Below, piece after piece: positions 1-7,017 of a stretch of DNA of 12,566 nucleotides. Within the stretch, counting starts at the first letter, position 1; each line of letters opens with the position of its first letter. Source of the DNA: DRPN01 sp964383915 (GTDB taxonomy: Bacteria; Bacteroidota; Bacteroidia; Bacteroidales; VadinHA17); NCBI GenBank assembly GCA_964383915.1, contig CAYLJE010000071.1, forward strand, positions 1 through 12,566, in the 5' to 3' direction. The translations under genes and the position numbers were made by a program. The notes beneath the pieces are model-generated. The model ran no database searches. It was given only the letters and a program-made list of their open reading frames with translations, and was not told the origin of the DNA.

Positions 1-224
1 TACCAAGGGAAGAGATCGATTGGCATCCCACCATTAACGAAGATGCCTGTATCGGCTGCGGAACCTGTGTTACCGGGTGCAGTCGGCTGGTGTATCGTTT
101 TGACTATACGAAAAACAAAGCAGTGGTCGCCGGACCTACCAAAACCGTCCGGGCTGTGCTGGATGTATTAAAAGACACAAAGGTATCTGAAAGCAACATC
201 TTCAACGATGCTTTTGGTGGTTAA
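1..224 (+). CDS. 4Fe-4S ferredoxin-domain protein, C-terminal part (5' end outside window)
   Basis: The reading frame is open from the window edge (first full codon at base 3) to TAA at 222-224, about 73 residues. It contains a single 4Fe-4S ligand motif, CIGCGTCVTGC (CX2CX2CX3C), preceded by the stretch PREEIDWHPTI. That lead-in is typical of small ferredoxin proteins that normally carry a second cluster motif after a VVxxP segment. Here the second cysteine motif is missing. After KAVVAGP the chain runs into AVLDVLKD and ends NIFNDAFGG, which resembles the last residues of NqrF-type NADH-reductase domains (GP...AV..LKD..V...NI..D.FGG). The protein probably transfers electrons in the cytoplasm, but its partner is outside the window. 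The next gene begins 46 bases downstream on the same strand, so the two may be cotranscribed. The ferredoxin motif is clear; the identity of the whole protein is not. Confidence 0.75.
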   Translation, partial: PREEIDWHPTINEDACIGCGTCVTGCSRLVYRFDYTKNKAVVAGPTKTVRAVLDVLKDTKVSESNIFNDAFGG

Positions 225-270
225 TACCAGAAATTAAAAAAAGTTTATATTTACCTTTTTTATAACATAG

Positions 271-1500
271 ATGAAAATAGAAAATGTAGTTAAAGACCAG
301 AAAAGGCCGGATATTCCGTTCCCCCGTTTTGGATTTGCCTTTTTTAAAATCGGTCTGACTGCCTATGGGATGGCCATTCTACAGCAGTTAAAAGCCTTGA
401 TTATCGGGAATAAATGGCTGACCCGTGATGAAGTAGATGAAGGACTTGCCATGGTTCAGTTTTACCCTGGTCCCATCATATATAACCTGACCACTTATTG
501 TTCTTACAAGCTAAAAGGATTCTCCGGTAGCATGCTGGCCACGTTTTTATTCATTCTTCCTTCCTATTTGCTAATTTTATTCTTATCCTGGCTCTACTTT
601 GCCTATGGTTCCATTTCCTGGGTTCATCCTTTGTTTTTGGCGCTGGAAGCCATGGTGATCGGCGTGGTGGTCAATGTCCTGATCGATTTCTCAAGCCGTT
701 ATATTAAAAATGGGAAGAATGCCATTATTGCCGGCACTGCTTTCCTGTTGTTGCTTTATCATATCAATGCCCTGATCGTGATCCTGGTAGCTGTTGTGAT
801 AGAATTTATCTTTCGAATAACTTCAAAAGACCCTCAACAGAAAGACAAAAATCAGACGCCCCCGGATTCATTGTCACTTCCCGGAAAATTATCTCAGCGG
901 ATGACAGCCATTGGCATCACCGGACTTGTTTTTGCTGCCATTTTTCTGATCGGCCTGCTTAGTCACAATATCCTGGGGCAACTTTTATTTTCCATGTTCA
1001 AGGTAGGAGCAGTAGCATTCGGCAGCGGCTTTACCATCATGCCCCTGTTGCAGCAGGAAGCGGTCATTACCCATCACTGGTTGACCATGCAACAATTTGC
1101 CGACGGCATTGCGTTCGGACAGATTACCCCCGGCCCTTTTTTGATTACGGCTACATTTATCGGGTATAAGGTGGCTGGTTTCTGGGGTAGTGTGGCAGCC
1201 ACCTTCGGCATGTTCTTCCCGTCTTTCTTTTATACGCTTATTGTTACCGAGGTATATGACAGCATTAAACAGAACCGCTGGATCCGTTTTGCCATCAAAG
1301 GGATCATGAGTGCTTTTACCGGGATGTTGCTGTGGGTGGTCATCAGCCTGGGCAAAGTAAGTCTAACCCATCCTCTAAGCTGGATCTTTGCTGTGGGCGC
1401 TTTCATACTGATCCGTTATTTTAAGCTGAATCTGTTATGGGTCTTTTTAACGGGCATTGCCGTAGCTCTGGCTTTGTATTTTGCCGGGGTAGTTCTTTAA
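271..1500 (+). CDS. chrA: Chromate transporter, two-domain (long-chain CHR) type
   Basis: This 409-residue inner-membrane protein has two homologous CHR domains, about residues 20-185 and 235-405, joined by a hydrophilic linker near 184-210 (KDPQQKDKNQTPPD). Each half shows the family pattern. The N-terminal half has FFKIGLTAYGMA (25-36), then WLTRDE and a PGP motif at 66-68. The C-terminal half has MFKVGAVAFGSG (242-253), then HHWLTMQQF and PGP at 287-289, followed by the GYKVAGFWGS helix start. The length fits the fused two-domain form. Characterised ChrA proteins export chromate, but many family members have untested substrates, so the anion carried here is inferred. The glycine-rich FGG-like motif of the first half is degenerate (AYGM), as often seen in one half of these duplicated proteins. 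The ATG at 271 follows an AT-rich leader with no clear Shine-Dalgarno. The gene lies 46 bases after the ferredoxin gene and converges on the next gene. Confidence 0.9.
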   Translation: MKIENVVKDQKRPDIPFPRFGFAFFKIGLTAYGMAILQQLKALIIGNKWLTRDEVDEGLAMVQFYPGPIIYNLTTYCSYKLKGFSGSMLATFLFILPSYLLILFLSWLYFAYGSISWVHPLFLALEAMVIGVVVNVLIDFSSRYIKNGKNAIIAGTAFLLLLYHINALIVILVAVVIEFIFRITSKDPQQKDKNQTPPDSLSLPGKLSQRMTAIGITGLVFAAIFLIGLLSHNILGQLLFSMFKVGAVAFGSGFTIMPLLQQEAVITHHWLTMQQFADGIAFGQITPGPFLITATFIGYKVAGFWGSVAATFGMFFPSFFYTLIVTEVYDSIKQNRWIRFAIKGIMSAFTGMLLWVVISLGKVSLTHPLSWIFAVGAFILIRYFKLNLLWVFLTGIAVALALYFAGVVL

Positions 1501-1527
1501 ATACTTCATTGTCCTCTCACAATTGCT

Positions 1528-2382
1528 TTACTTCCCGGCATGCTCATCCAATATTTTCAGAAACATTTGAGGTTCCGGACGATAGCGGAAATTATTCGTT
1601 TCATGGGTGAAAAGTATCTTTCCTTGTTCATCGCAGATAACAATGGTCGGATAGGCTGTATCCCGATGATATCCCAGAAAATGTAATCCTGCAGGAGTAC
1701 CCTTTTTATTTAGGATCCTCAATTTTTTTGCAGCCTGGTTATCAGTATCCATAAGAAAATGAACCGGCACTTTATGTTTTTGGGCCAGTTTTTGGGAAAA
1801 TGCCTGCGGTTGTGAGCTGATAATATATACCTCAACGTTTCTTTTCTCTAATTCTTTATAATATTTTACAATCTCATTTATCTGAGCCATGCAATGCGGA
1901 GACCAATTACCACGGTAGAAAAGCAACAGGAATTTTTTACCTTGTAATGCAGAGGAATCGATGGTTTTATTATCAAGCGTTTTCAATTGGAATTCGGGCA
2001 AAAGCTGTCCTTCTTTAAGAAACCTGCTGTATGTACGATCCGTTTTTGAATACCAGTTTACGTATAAAAACCAAAACAGGTAGGTCAATGCGGAAAGCCA
2101 TACAGATAGTTTGTTGATCTCTCCATGATTGGTAAGGGCTGGAACCATAGTGATAATGAAACCGGCGAGAATAATATAAGATAGCAGCCATAACCTGCCA
2201 GTGCGTGGTTTAGGCTTAAAATAACTCCAGATATAATATAAAAGTGGAAACAGAACAGATATCTCAACTCCTGACCATCCCCAGGAAAAGGACTCTGAAA
2301 GAAGAAAATAAGTAATAATGATCAATAAAACAGTCAGATAACTTAAAAACAGGGATATAAAAACAGATTTCAACCATTTCAT
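1528..2382 (-). CDS. Membrane-anchored peroxiredoxin-like (AhpC/TSA superfamily) protein
   Basis: The 284-residue protein has two parts. Residues 1-112 are hydrophobic with about four predicted membrane helices (roughly 7-29, 41-56, 64-82 and 92-110). Residues 122-284 form a thioredoxin-fold redoxin domain: EGQLLPEFQL, then LLLFYRGNWSPHC with Cys164, a later YPTIVICDEQGKI strand, and RYRPEP near the end, which could supply the active-site arginine. The usual motif in this subgroup is WCPYC. Here the first cysteine is Ser161, but this position corresponds to the Thr/Ser of the classical peroxiredoxin TxxC motif, and the peroxidatic-type Cys164 is kept. It therefore probably reduces peroxides or acts as a thiol oxidoreductase at the membrane; which side the domain faces is not determined. 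Its 3' end is 27 bases from the convergent chrA. The leader is A-rich and has no Shine-Dalgarno. The superfamily assignment is good, but the exact substrate is unknown. Confidence 0.82.
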   Translation of the reverse strand: MKWLKSVFISLFLSYLTVLLIIITYFLLSESFSWGWSGVEISVLFPLLYYIWSYFKPKPRTGRLWLLSYIILAGFIITMVPALTNHGEINKLSVWLSALTYLFWFLYVNWYSKTDRTYSRFLKEGQLLPEFQLKTLDNKTIDSSALQGKKFLLLFYRGNWSPHCMAQINEIVKYYKELEKRNVEVYIISSQPQAFSQKLAQKHKVPVHFLMDTDNQAAKKLRILNKKGTPAGLHFLGYHRDTAYPTIVICDEQGKILFTHETNNFRYRPEPQMFLKILDEHAGK

Positions 2383-2741
2383 ATGTTTAATATTTTATTC
2401 ACTTCTTTCAAGAGATTGCCTTGCCAGGTTCATGTTCGTTTTATAATTTCAGGTATTCGTCGTTTGTCAAAGTTAGTAAAAATCCCATATATTTTATGTC
2501 AGATACGCATTATTATGATGATCCAATTCAACCTTGGATGCAGAATAAAAGATTTTCTAATTTGGGGTTAAACCGCCCGACATAAGCAGGTGAATGCCAT
2601 GGTTTTAGTTTTTAACGTTACGCTGGTATTTATACATGAGATTAACCCGTTGGTCTTTTTATATTCTTGAATTAATAATAAACATATCATGATATTCTGC
2701 TGGTTTTTTGGTAAAATTGTATCTGTTTATAAAATTGGTAA
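2383..2741. other. Gene-free divergent intergenic region
   Basis: This 359-base AT-rich stretch separates the minus-strand redoxin gene from the plus-strand histidine kinase gene, so it should hold both promoters. I see no convincing gene. The short open frame at 2383-2571 encodes a composition-biased peptide with no motif and starts directly beside the start codon of the opposite gene. No perfect TAnnTTTG box was found on the plus strand; TATTCTTG near 2670 is a one-mismatch candidate. The region carries the palindrome described separately at 2684-2695. Confidence 0.6.
2684..2695. promoter_or_regulatory. 12-bp perfect palindrome upstream of the kinase gene (possible operator)
   Basis: ATATCATGATAT is a perfect inverted repeat ending 46 bases before the kinase ATG. 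The position suits a dimeric regulator site or autoregulation, but an AT-rich 12-mer can arise by chance. Its octamer CATGATAT also occurs inside the candidate sigma54 promoter at 6503-6510. Confidence 0.25.
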
Positions 2742-4865
2742 ATGAATATTTATTCCTTACCGGCAGTTATTGCCTTTACTATAAATTTTTCTATTGGTCT
2801 GATGGTTTTGCTGGATAATCCGGGGAGACTATTGAATAAATGGTTTTCAGCCTTTATTTTTATCTTTTCGATATGGAATCTCTCAGAGATTATCATTCTC
2901 AACAGCACCCAATCCGAAAAAGCACTCTTCGGGGCACAGATCCTCTACCGGGTTCTTTTTCTTGCACCTGCTATTTTTCTGATTATCTCCGACATTTTTT
3001 CAAAAGAGAAGAAGGGAAAAATATTCAATACGTGGCAACAGATATTAATTATTGGCATTCCCATCGTTATCCTGGCTTCTTCTTTTCCTAATTTTGATAT
3101 ATTTCTGACCCCTCTTTCTAAGTCCGGGAACATCTATTATTACCGGATAAAGATCACCTCCGATCCTTCTGTGATTATTTTACTCACCCTGGCCACCGCT
3201 TATATTTTCTGGGGTACCGCCCTCCTTGTCAGGAAACTCGGAAAGGCCAAAACCATCCGGGAACGTACCCAGATCAAATTTTTATTGTATGGCGTGATCA
3301 GCATTTTTATCGGGTATATCCTGATAAACATTTCTCATGGTCCTCATGGGAGGATTATTCCGTTTTACTTTTTATCAACGTTACTGACCCTTTTTATCAG
3401 CATTTTCTTCTATGCTGCGATCATGCAATATAAGATATTCCGTTTATCACGCTTAATCTCCGGTAGTCTTACCTATACCATACTATCCAGCATCGTTTTG
3501 GCAGTCTATTTTCTTATTATCAGAGGGCTTACCAACAGCCTGAGTAAAATTTTCAGAATCAATTCATTTCTTTTTGACGCCGGCGTCATATTAATTCTTG
3601 TTATTTTAATCCGGCCCTTTGAATCGCGGATACAACATTTTATCGATCGTCTGTTATACAAGAATATTTATCATTATCGCAGAAACTTATTGAGATTCAG
3701 CCGGGAACATCTAAAATATCACTCTACCGACCATTTCTTTCTTGAGACTGTTCATTTTATGAAGAGTAATTTCTATTTGGAAAAGGTCATCATCTTTTTA
3801 AAAGAAGAAAAAAGTGATTTTTTTAAAATCTGGAGACCTGAAAAAAATGAATTGTTTATCCCTGTTGACGGTTATTTACCCAATTATCTCCGTTATAAGA
3901 AATCCGGTTTTGAATTTTACGAAATTGATCACCAGAAAATGATGCCCGATTGTCATCGTTATTTTACTGAAAATCACGCCTCTCTTTTTTTCCCACTTCT
4001 GTTTGATACAGATCTGATTGGGTTTGTTATGTTGCCTGACAAGGTCAACAAAAAACCTTTTTCGCAGGAAGAGATAGAAATCCTTAATATTTTTTTTAAT
4101 GAAATCGCCAATACCTATGCACGCAACCTTGTGATTGACAAGATGCAGGAAGAAGAACGGGGACGTTCCCGGATGGAGAGGATGGCTACCGTCGGACAAC
4201 TGACAGCCGGTATTGCACATGAAATACGAAATCCGTTAAATACCATTTCTACCTCTGCAGAAACATTGCTTAGTAAAAATCTTAAGAAGGACGTAGAACA
4301 TGAATTATTAACTTATATTGTAGAAGAATCAAACCGGCTGAATCATCTTTTAACTGATTTTCTAAAGTTATCCCGCAGTAAATCGGTAAATCCTCAAAAG
4401 ATCGATATTAGTAAGTTCCTTGAGAAAATTACGTATGATATAGAAACGAGAACAGGAGATCACATTACTTTTCGTATAAATAATCAAATACGGAACAAAA
4501 CAGTTATTTTAGATCAGAATCTTGTTTATCAGTTATTATTGAATTTGTTGGTAAACGGGATCGATGCTATAAAGGAAAAACAGAAAACTTATCCTTCGTG
4601 GAAGGGGAATTTGTCATTAATAGTTTTTGAAACAAATACTGTTTATCATTTTTATATTGAGGACAATGGGATTGGCATTGGGGCTGCAGAAAAAGAGAAT
4701 ATTTTTCAACCTTTTTATACAACAAAATCCGGAGGAACCGGTTTGGGTTTGTCCATATCAGCAAATATTGTCGAAACGTTGGGAGGAAATATACAGTTAG
4801 ATACAATGACAGATAAAACGAGGTTTATTGTTATGATACCAAAGACTAAAAAAAATAAAAAATAG
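2742..4865 (+). CDS. Membrane sensor histidine kinase (7TM-type N-terminus, GAF-like region, HisKA, HATPase)
   Basis: This is a 707-residue sensor kinase. Residues 1-295 are strongly hydrophobic with about eight membrane helices, resembling the 7TM sensor regions of histidine kinases. A linker (IDRLLYKNIYHYRRN, 301-315) leads to a GAF-like region at about 325-465. The HisKA dimerisation domain contains ATVGQLTAGIAHEIRNPLN, with the phosphoacceptor His493. The ATPase domain shows the N box NLLVNGIDAI (Asn605), the G1 box DNGIGI (641-646), FQPFYTTK (655-662) and the G2 box GGTGLGL (664-670), so all catalytic boxes are intact. It should phosphorylate the response regulator encoded 7 bases downstream. 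The layout (many helices, GAF, kinase, paired with a sigma54 activator) resembles PrsK of PEP-CTERM systems, but nothing else here supports such a system. The signal is unknown. ATG 2742 is chosen because the hydrophobic segment begins immediately; the leader has no clear Shine-Dalgarno. Confidence 0.92.
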   Translation: MNIYSLPAVIAFTINFSIGLMVLLDNPGRLLNKWFSAFIFIFSIWNLSEIIILNSTQSEKALFGAQILYRVLFLAPAIFLIISDIFSKEKKGKIFNTWQQILIIGIPIVILASSFPNFDIFLTPLSKSGNIYYYRIKITSDPSVIILLTLATAYIFWGTALLVRKLGKAKTIRERTQIKFLLYGVISIFIGYILINISHGPHGRIIPFYFLSTLLTLFISIFFYAAIMQYKIFRLSRLISGSLTYTILSSIVLAVYFLIIRGLTNSLSKIFRINSFLFDAGVILILVILIRPFESRIQHFIDRLLYKNIYHYRRNLLRFSREHLKYHSTDHFFLETVHFMKSNFYLEKVIIFLKEEKSDFFKIWRPEKNELFIPVDGYLPNYLRYKKSGFEFYEIDHQKMMPDCHRYFTENHASLFFPLLFDTDLIGFVMLPDKVNKKPFSQEEIEILNIFFNEIANTYARNLVIDKMQEEERGRSRMERMATVGQLTAGIAHEIRNPLNTISTSAETLLSKNLKKDVEHELLTYIVEESNRLNHLLTDFLKLSRSKSVNPQKIDISKFLEKITYDIETRTGDHITFRINNQIRNKTVILDQNLVYQLLLNLLVNGIDAIKEKQKTYPSWKGNLSLIVFETNTVYHFYIEDNGIGIGAAEKENIFQPFYTTKSGGTGLGLSISANIVETLGGNIQLDTMTDKTRFIVMIPKTKKNKK

Positions 4866-4872
4866 ATATATC

Positions 4873-6306
4873 ATGCTGCCAAAGCAAGAAAGAAGTGATG
4901 ATCTTAGACCCAAAATACTGGTTGTTGACGATGAGGTGAAGATCACAAGGGTCCTAAAAATAAATTTCCAGGATCGGTACATTGTATTTGTGGCAAACAA
5001 TGGGGCTGAAGCGCTGTCCATCCTTCAGCATGAAATCGTACATCTGGTACTGACTGATTTGAAGATGCCGGAAATGTCAGGCATTGAGCTTCTCGAAAAA
5101 ATGAGGAAATCGAATTTTCATATACCTGTTATTATTATGACAGCTTTTGGGAGTATAAAGGATGCCGTCGAGTCCATGAAACAGGGAGCTTATGATTACA
5201 TTGTCAAACCTCTTAAAATGGATGAACTTGAAGTGGTTATTGAAAAAGCCCTTAACTATGGGAATCTTCTGAATGAGAACTATTATCTTAAAGAACAGAT
5301 CAAGAAATATGAGGGATTTAGAAAAATAATTACCATTAATCCTGTCATGCTCCGGTTAATGGAGCTGGTGAAACAAGTGGCTTCTGCTCGTGTCCCGATT
5401 CTTATTGAAGGAGAGAGTGGCACAGGAAAAGAACTTTTTGCCCGTGCTGTCCATTATCAAAGCCAACGTTCCAATAAACCTTTTATAGAGATCAATTGTG
5501 GAGCTATCCCGAGAGAACTGTTAGAAAGCGAATTGTTCGGCCACGAAAAAGGATCTTTTACGGGGGCCACTTCCACAAAAAAAGGAAAATTTGAAATAGC
5601 AGATGAAGGATCCCTTTTCCTTGATGAAATTGGGGAGTTGCCGAAAGACCTCCAGGTGAAATTGCTGAAAGTGCTGGAAGAACAACGATTTACCCGTGTT
5701 GGTGGCGTGCAGACGATTCAGACGGATGTACGCATTCTTGCTGCCACCAACCGGCATCTAAAAAAAGAGGTAGAAAATGACAACTTCAGGGAAGATCTTT
5801 ATTACAGGTTAAAAGTGGTTTATATACAAATTCCACCGCTGCGGGAACGGAAGGATGATATTCCATTGCTGGCTCATTATTTTTTAGAAAAGCATAAAAC
5901 AGATATCGGTAAATCAGTGGATCATATCGATGGCGATGTTTTGAAGCTTTTTGAAAAATATAACTGGCCGGGAAATGTTCGTGAACTTGAAAATATTATC
6001 ATCCATGCGATGCTTTTTACGAGCGAAAATGCCATAACAAAAAATGCTCTTCCTTCGGAATTTCTGGAGAATGTTAGAATAGAAACCATCGAAGATAATA
6101 TCCTTGCCAGTAAAGAAGATCTACAGACAGCCAAAAAAATAAAATATCAGAAAATTGATGACGAGCTTGAATATAATTTTCTAAAATATGTGTTGACCCA
6201 ATCACAGGGGAACATTTCAAAAGCTGCCTTGCAGAGTGGATATGACCGGAGACAACTCCAAAACCTTATTAAGAAGCACCAGTTGAATCCGGATAATTTT
6301 AAATAA
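4873..6306 (+). CDS. NtrC-family sigma54-dependent response regulator
   Basis: The 477-residue protein has the full NtrC layout. The receiver domain (about 13-128) has the acidic pair Asp19-Asp20, phosphoacceptor Asp62 in LTDLKMP, Thr90 and Lys112. The AAA+ sigma54 activation domain (about 150-380) has Walker A GESGTGKE at 180-187, the sigma54-contacting loop GSFTGA at 227-232 (a common variant of GAFTGA), Walker B SLFLDE at 247-252, arginine-finger candidates Arg306 and Arg312 in NFREDLYYRL, and WPGNVREL at 365-372. A Fis-type helix-turn-helix lies at about 445-469 (NISKAALQSGYDRRQLQNLI). Phosphorylated by the upstream kinase, it should oligomerise and drive open-complex formation at sigma54 promoters. 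The gap to the kinase gene is only 7 bases, so the two are almost certainly cotranscribed. Targets are not defined; the next gene is a candidate. Confidence 0.95.
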   Translation: MLPKQERSDDLRPKILVVDDEVKITRVLKINFQDRYIVFVANNGAEALSILQHEIVHLVLTDLKMPEMSGIELLEKMRKSNFHIPVIIMTAFGSIKDAVESMKQGAYDYIVKPLKMDELEVVIEKALNYGNLLNENYYLKEQIKKYEGFRKIITINPVMLRLMELVKQVASARVPILIEGESGTGKELFARAVHYQSQRSNKPFIEINCGAIPRELLESELFGHEKGSFTGATSTKKGKFEIADEGSLFLDEIGELPKDLQVKLLKVLEEQRFTRVGGVQTIQTDVRILAATNRHLKKEVENDNFREDLYYRLKVVYIQIPPLRERKDDIPLLAHYFLEKHKTDIGKSVDHIDGDVLKLFEKYNWPGNVRELENIIIHAMLFTSENAITKNALPSEFLENVRIETIEDNILASKEDLQTAKKIKYQKIDDELEYNFLKYVLTQSQGNISKAALQSGYDRRQLQNLIKKHQLNPDNFK

Positions 6307-6340
6307 TCCTTTCTCAAAACGAATATCATATTTTTTCCTG

Positions 6341-6411
6341 GTGCGAAATCCGATTGCGCAGTTAAACTACTGTAAACGGGATGGTTGTTATTTTGGGAGA
6401 AAAAGTGCGAA
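6341..6411. promoter_or_regulatory. Candidate upstream activator sites: GTGCGAA repeats
   Basis: GTGCGAA occurs at 6341-6347 and again at 6405-6411, 64 bases apart, or close to six helical turns. The first copy is half of an imperfect inverted repeat, TGCGAAATCCGATTGCGCA (6342-6360; 8-bp arms with one mismatch and a 3-base centre). These lie about 115-185 bases upstream of the expected start point of the candidate sigma54 promoter, where NtrC-family activators commonly bind. No T-run follows, so a terminator for the regulator gene is less likely. The function is inferred from position only. Confidence 0.25.
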
Positions 6412-6498
6412 CTATCACCCCTCAATTTTTTATGTTTTGACCAAATATAAGAAGACGTAAAAATTCATAGTAATCAGAAAGACAGACATATAGATGCT

Positions 6499-6515
6499 TT
6501 GGCATGATATGTGAT
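6499..6515 (+). promoter_or_regulatory. Candidate sigma54 (-24/-12) promoter for the SPW-repeat gene
   Basis: TTGGCATG at 6499-6506 matches the -24 consensus YTGGCACG at seven of eight positions. After four bases comes GTGAT (6511-6515), in correct register for the -12 element TTGCT but with GA in place of the key GC. The predicted start is near 6525, giving a leader of about 45 bases. The site sits directly downstream of a sigma54 activator gene and no TAnnTTTG box is evident nearby. The weak -12 element keeps confidence modest. Confidence 0.35.
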
Positions 6516-6554
6516 ACTACCATAGTGATTTTTAAAATGTTTAACTAAAATAAT

Positions 6555-6562
6555 AAGGAGGG
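6555..6562 (+). promoter_or_regulatory. Strong Shine-Dalgarno of the SPW-repeat gene
   Basis: AAGGAGGG lies 7 bases before the ATG at 6570 and is nearly fully complementary to the anti-Shine-Dalgarno sequence. The other genes in this window have no such site, as expected for Bacteroidota. It fixes this start codon and suggests high or unusually controlled translation. Confidence 0.7.
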
Positions 6563-6569
6563 AATTAAA

Positions 6570-6899
6570 ATGAAAGCAACATGGCAAGGGTGGACAACCG
6601 GAATTTTAGGCATCTGGATTTTTATCGCTGCCTTTTTGAATTTTACCCCAACGGGTAATTTGTGGAATAATTTGATTGTTGGTGTTATTGTCGCAATCGC
6701 AGGATTTTTAATGATAAAACCAAAACCCTGGCAAGGCTGGCTTGCCGGTATCGTTGGTCTGTGGCTGATCGTCGCAGCCTTCATCCCATCACTTCAGGCA
6801 CATACTGCAAACATGTGGAATGACGCTATTGTTGGCGTTCTCTTTATGGTCGCCGGTTTTGCAGCTCTTGGTAAAGGTACAGAAGCTACCAAATCATAG
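6570..6899 (+). CDS. SPW-repeat small integral membrane protein
   Basis: This 109-residue protein is made of two tandem copies of a two-helix unit. Copy one (about 5-49) begins WQGWTTGILGIWIFIAAF and ends VGVIVAIAGFLMI. Copy two (about 54-100) begins WQGWLAGIVGLWLIVAAF and ends VGVLFMVAGFAAL. Between the helices of each copy is a conserved turn, LWNNLIVG or MWNDAIVG. This internal duplication and the W/N/D pattern fit the SPW-repeat membrane family, whose biochemical role is not established. It should span the inner membrane four times, with a short polar C-terminus (GKGTEATKS). The gene follows the sigma54 regulator gene after 263 bases, has a candidate sigma54 promoter and a strong ribosome binding site, and ends just before a strong terminator, so it appears to be a monocistronic unit. 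I infer it may be a stress- or envelope-responsive target of the adjacent two-component system. Confidence 0.85.
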   Translation: MKATWQGWTTGILGIWIFIAAFLNFTPTGNLWNNLIVGVIVAIAGFLMIKPKPWQGWLAGIVGLWLIVAAFIPSLQAHTANMWNDAIVGVLFMVAGFAALGKGTEATKS

Positions 6900-6907
6900 T
6901 TTAACTA

Positions 6908-6958
6908 TGAAGGCTACAAGAAAAAACCGGGGTTCCCCGGTTTTTTTTGTAGCCTTCA
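6908..6958. terminator. Long bidirectional terminator hairpin
   Basis: The arms TGAAGGCTACAAG... and ...TTGTAGCCTTCA pair across 51 bases with a GC core, CCGGGG-TT-CCCCGG. That core is flanked by six As on the left and eight Ts on the right. Pairing is complete apart from a single unpaired base on the left arm and the turn. The A and T tracts make it a rho-independent terminator in both directions, serving the plus-strand SPW gene and the convergent minus-strand hydrolase gene. The extra outer stem beyond the T tract is longer than usual. Confidence 0.9.
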
Positions 6959-7017
6959 TCACTGTTTCTTTTTTTAAAATTTTTTTGTCCAATTGGGGTT
7001 TTATGGATACAAAAAGA

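Noticed and set aside
1508..1523. ATTGT-CCTCTC-ACAAT hairpin between chrA and the redoxin gene as a terminator
   Set aside because: Only a 5-bp AT-rich stem with no T-run on either strand; too weak to call.
2383..2571. Open frame of 62 codons on the plus strand
   Set aside because: It begins directly beside the start codon of the opposite-strand redoxin gene, has no ribosome binding site or motif, and its composition looks like random intergenic sequence.
2688..2701. CATGATATTCTGCT as a sigma54 promoter of the kinase operon
   Set aside because: The -12-like TGCT is present, but the GG of the -24 element is missing and the spacing is one base too long.
4797..5021. Minus-strand open frame spanning the kinase-regulator junction
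   Set aside because: It overlaps two well-supported genes in antisense and has no recognisable features.
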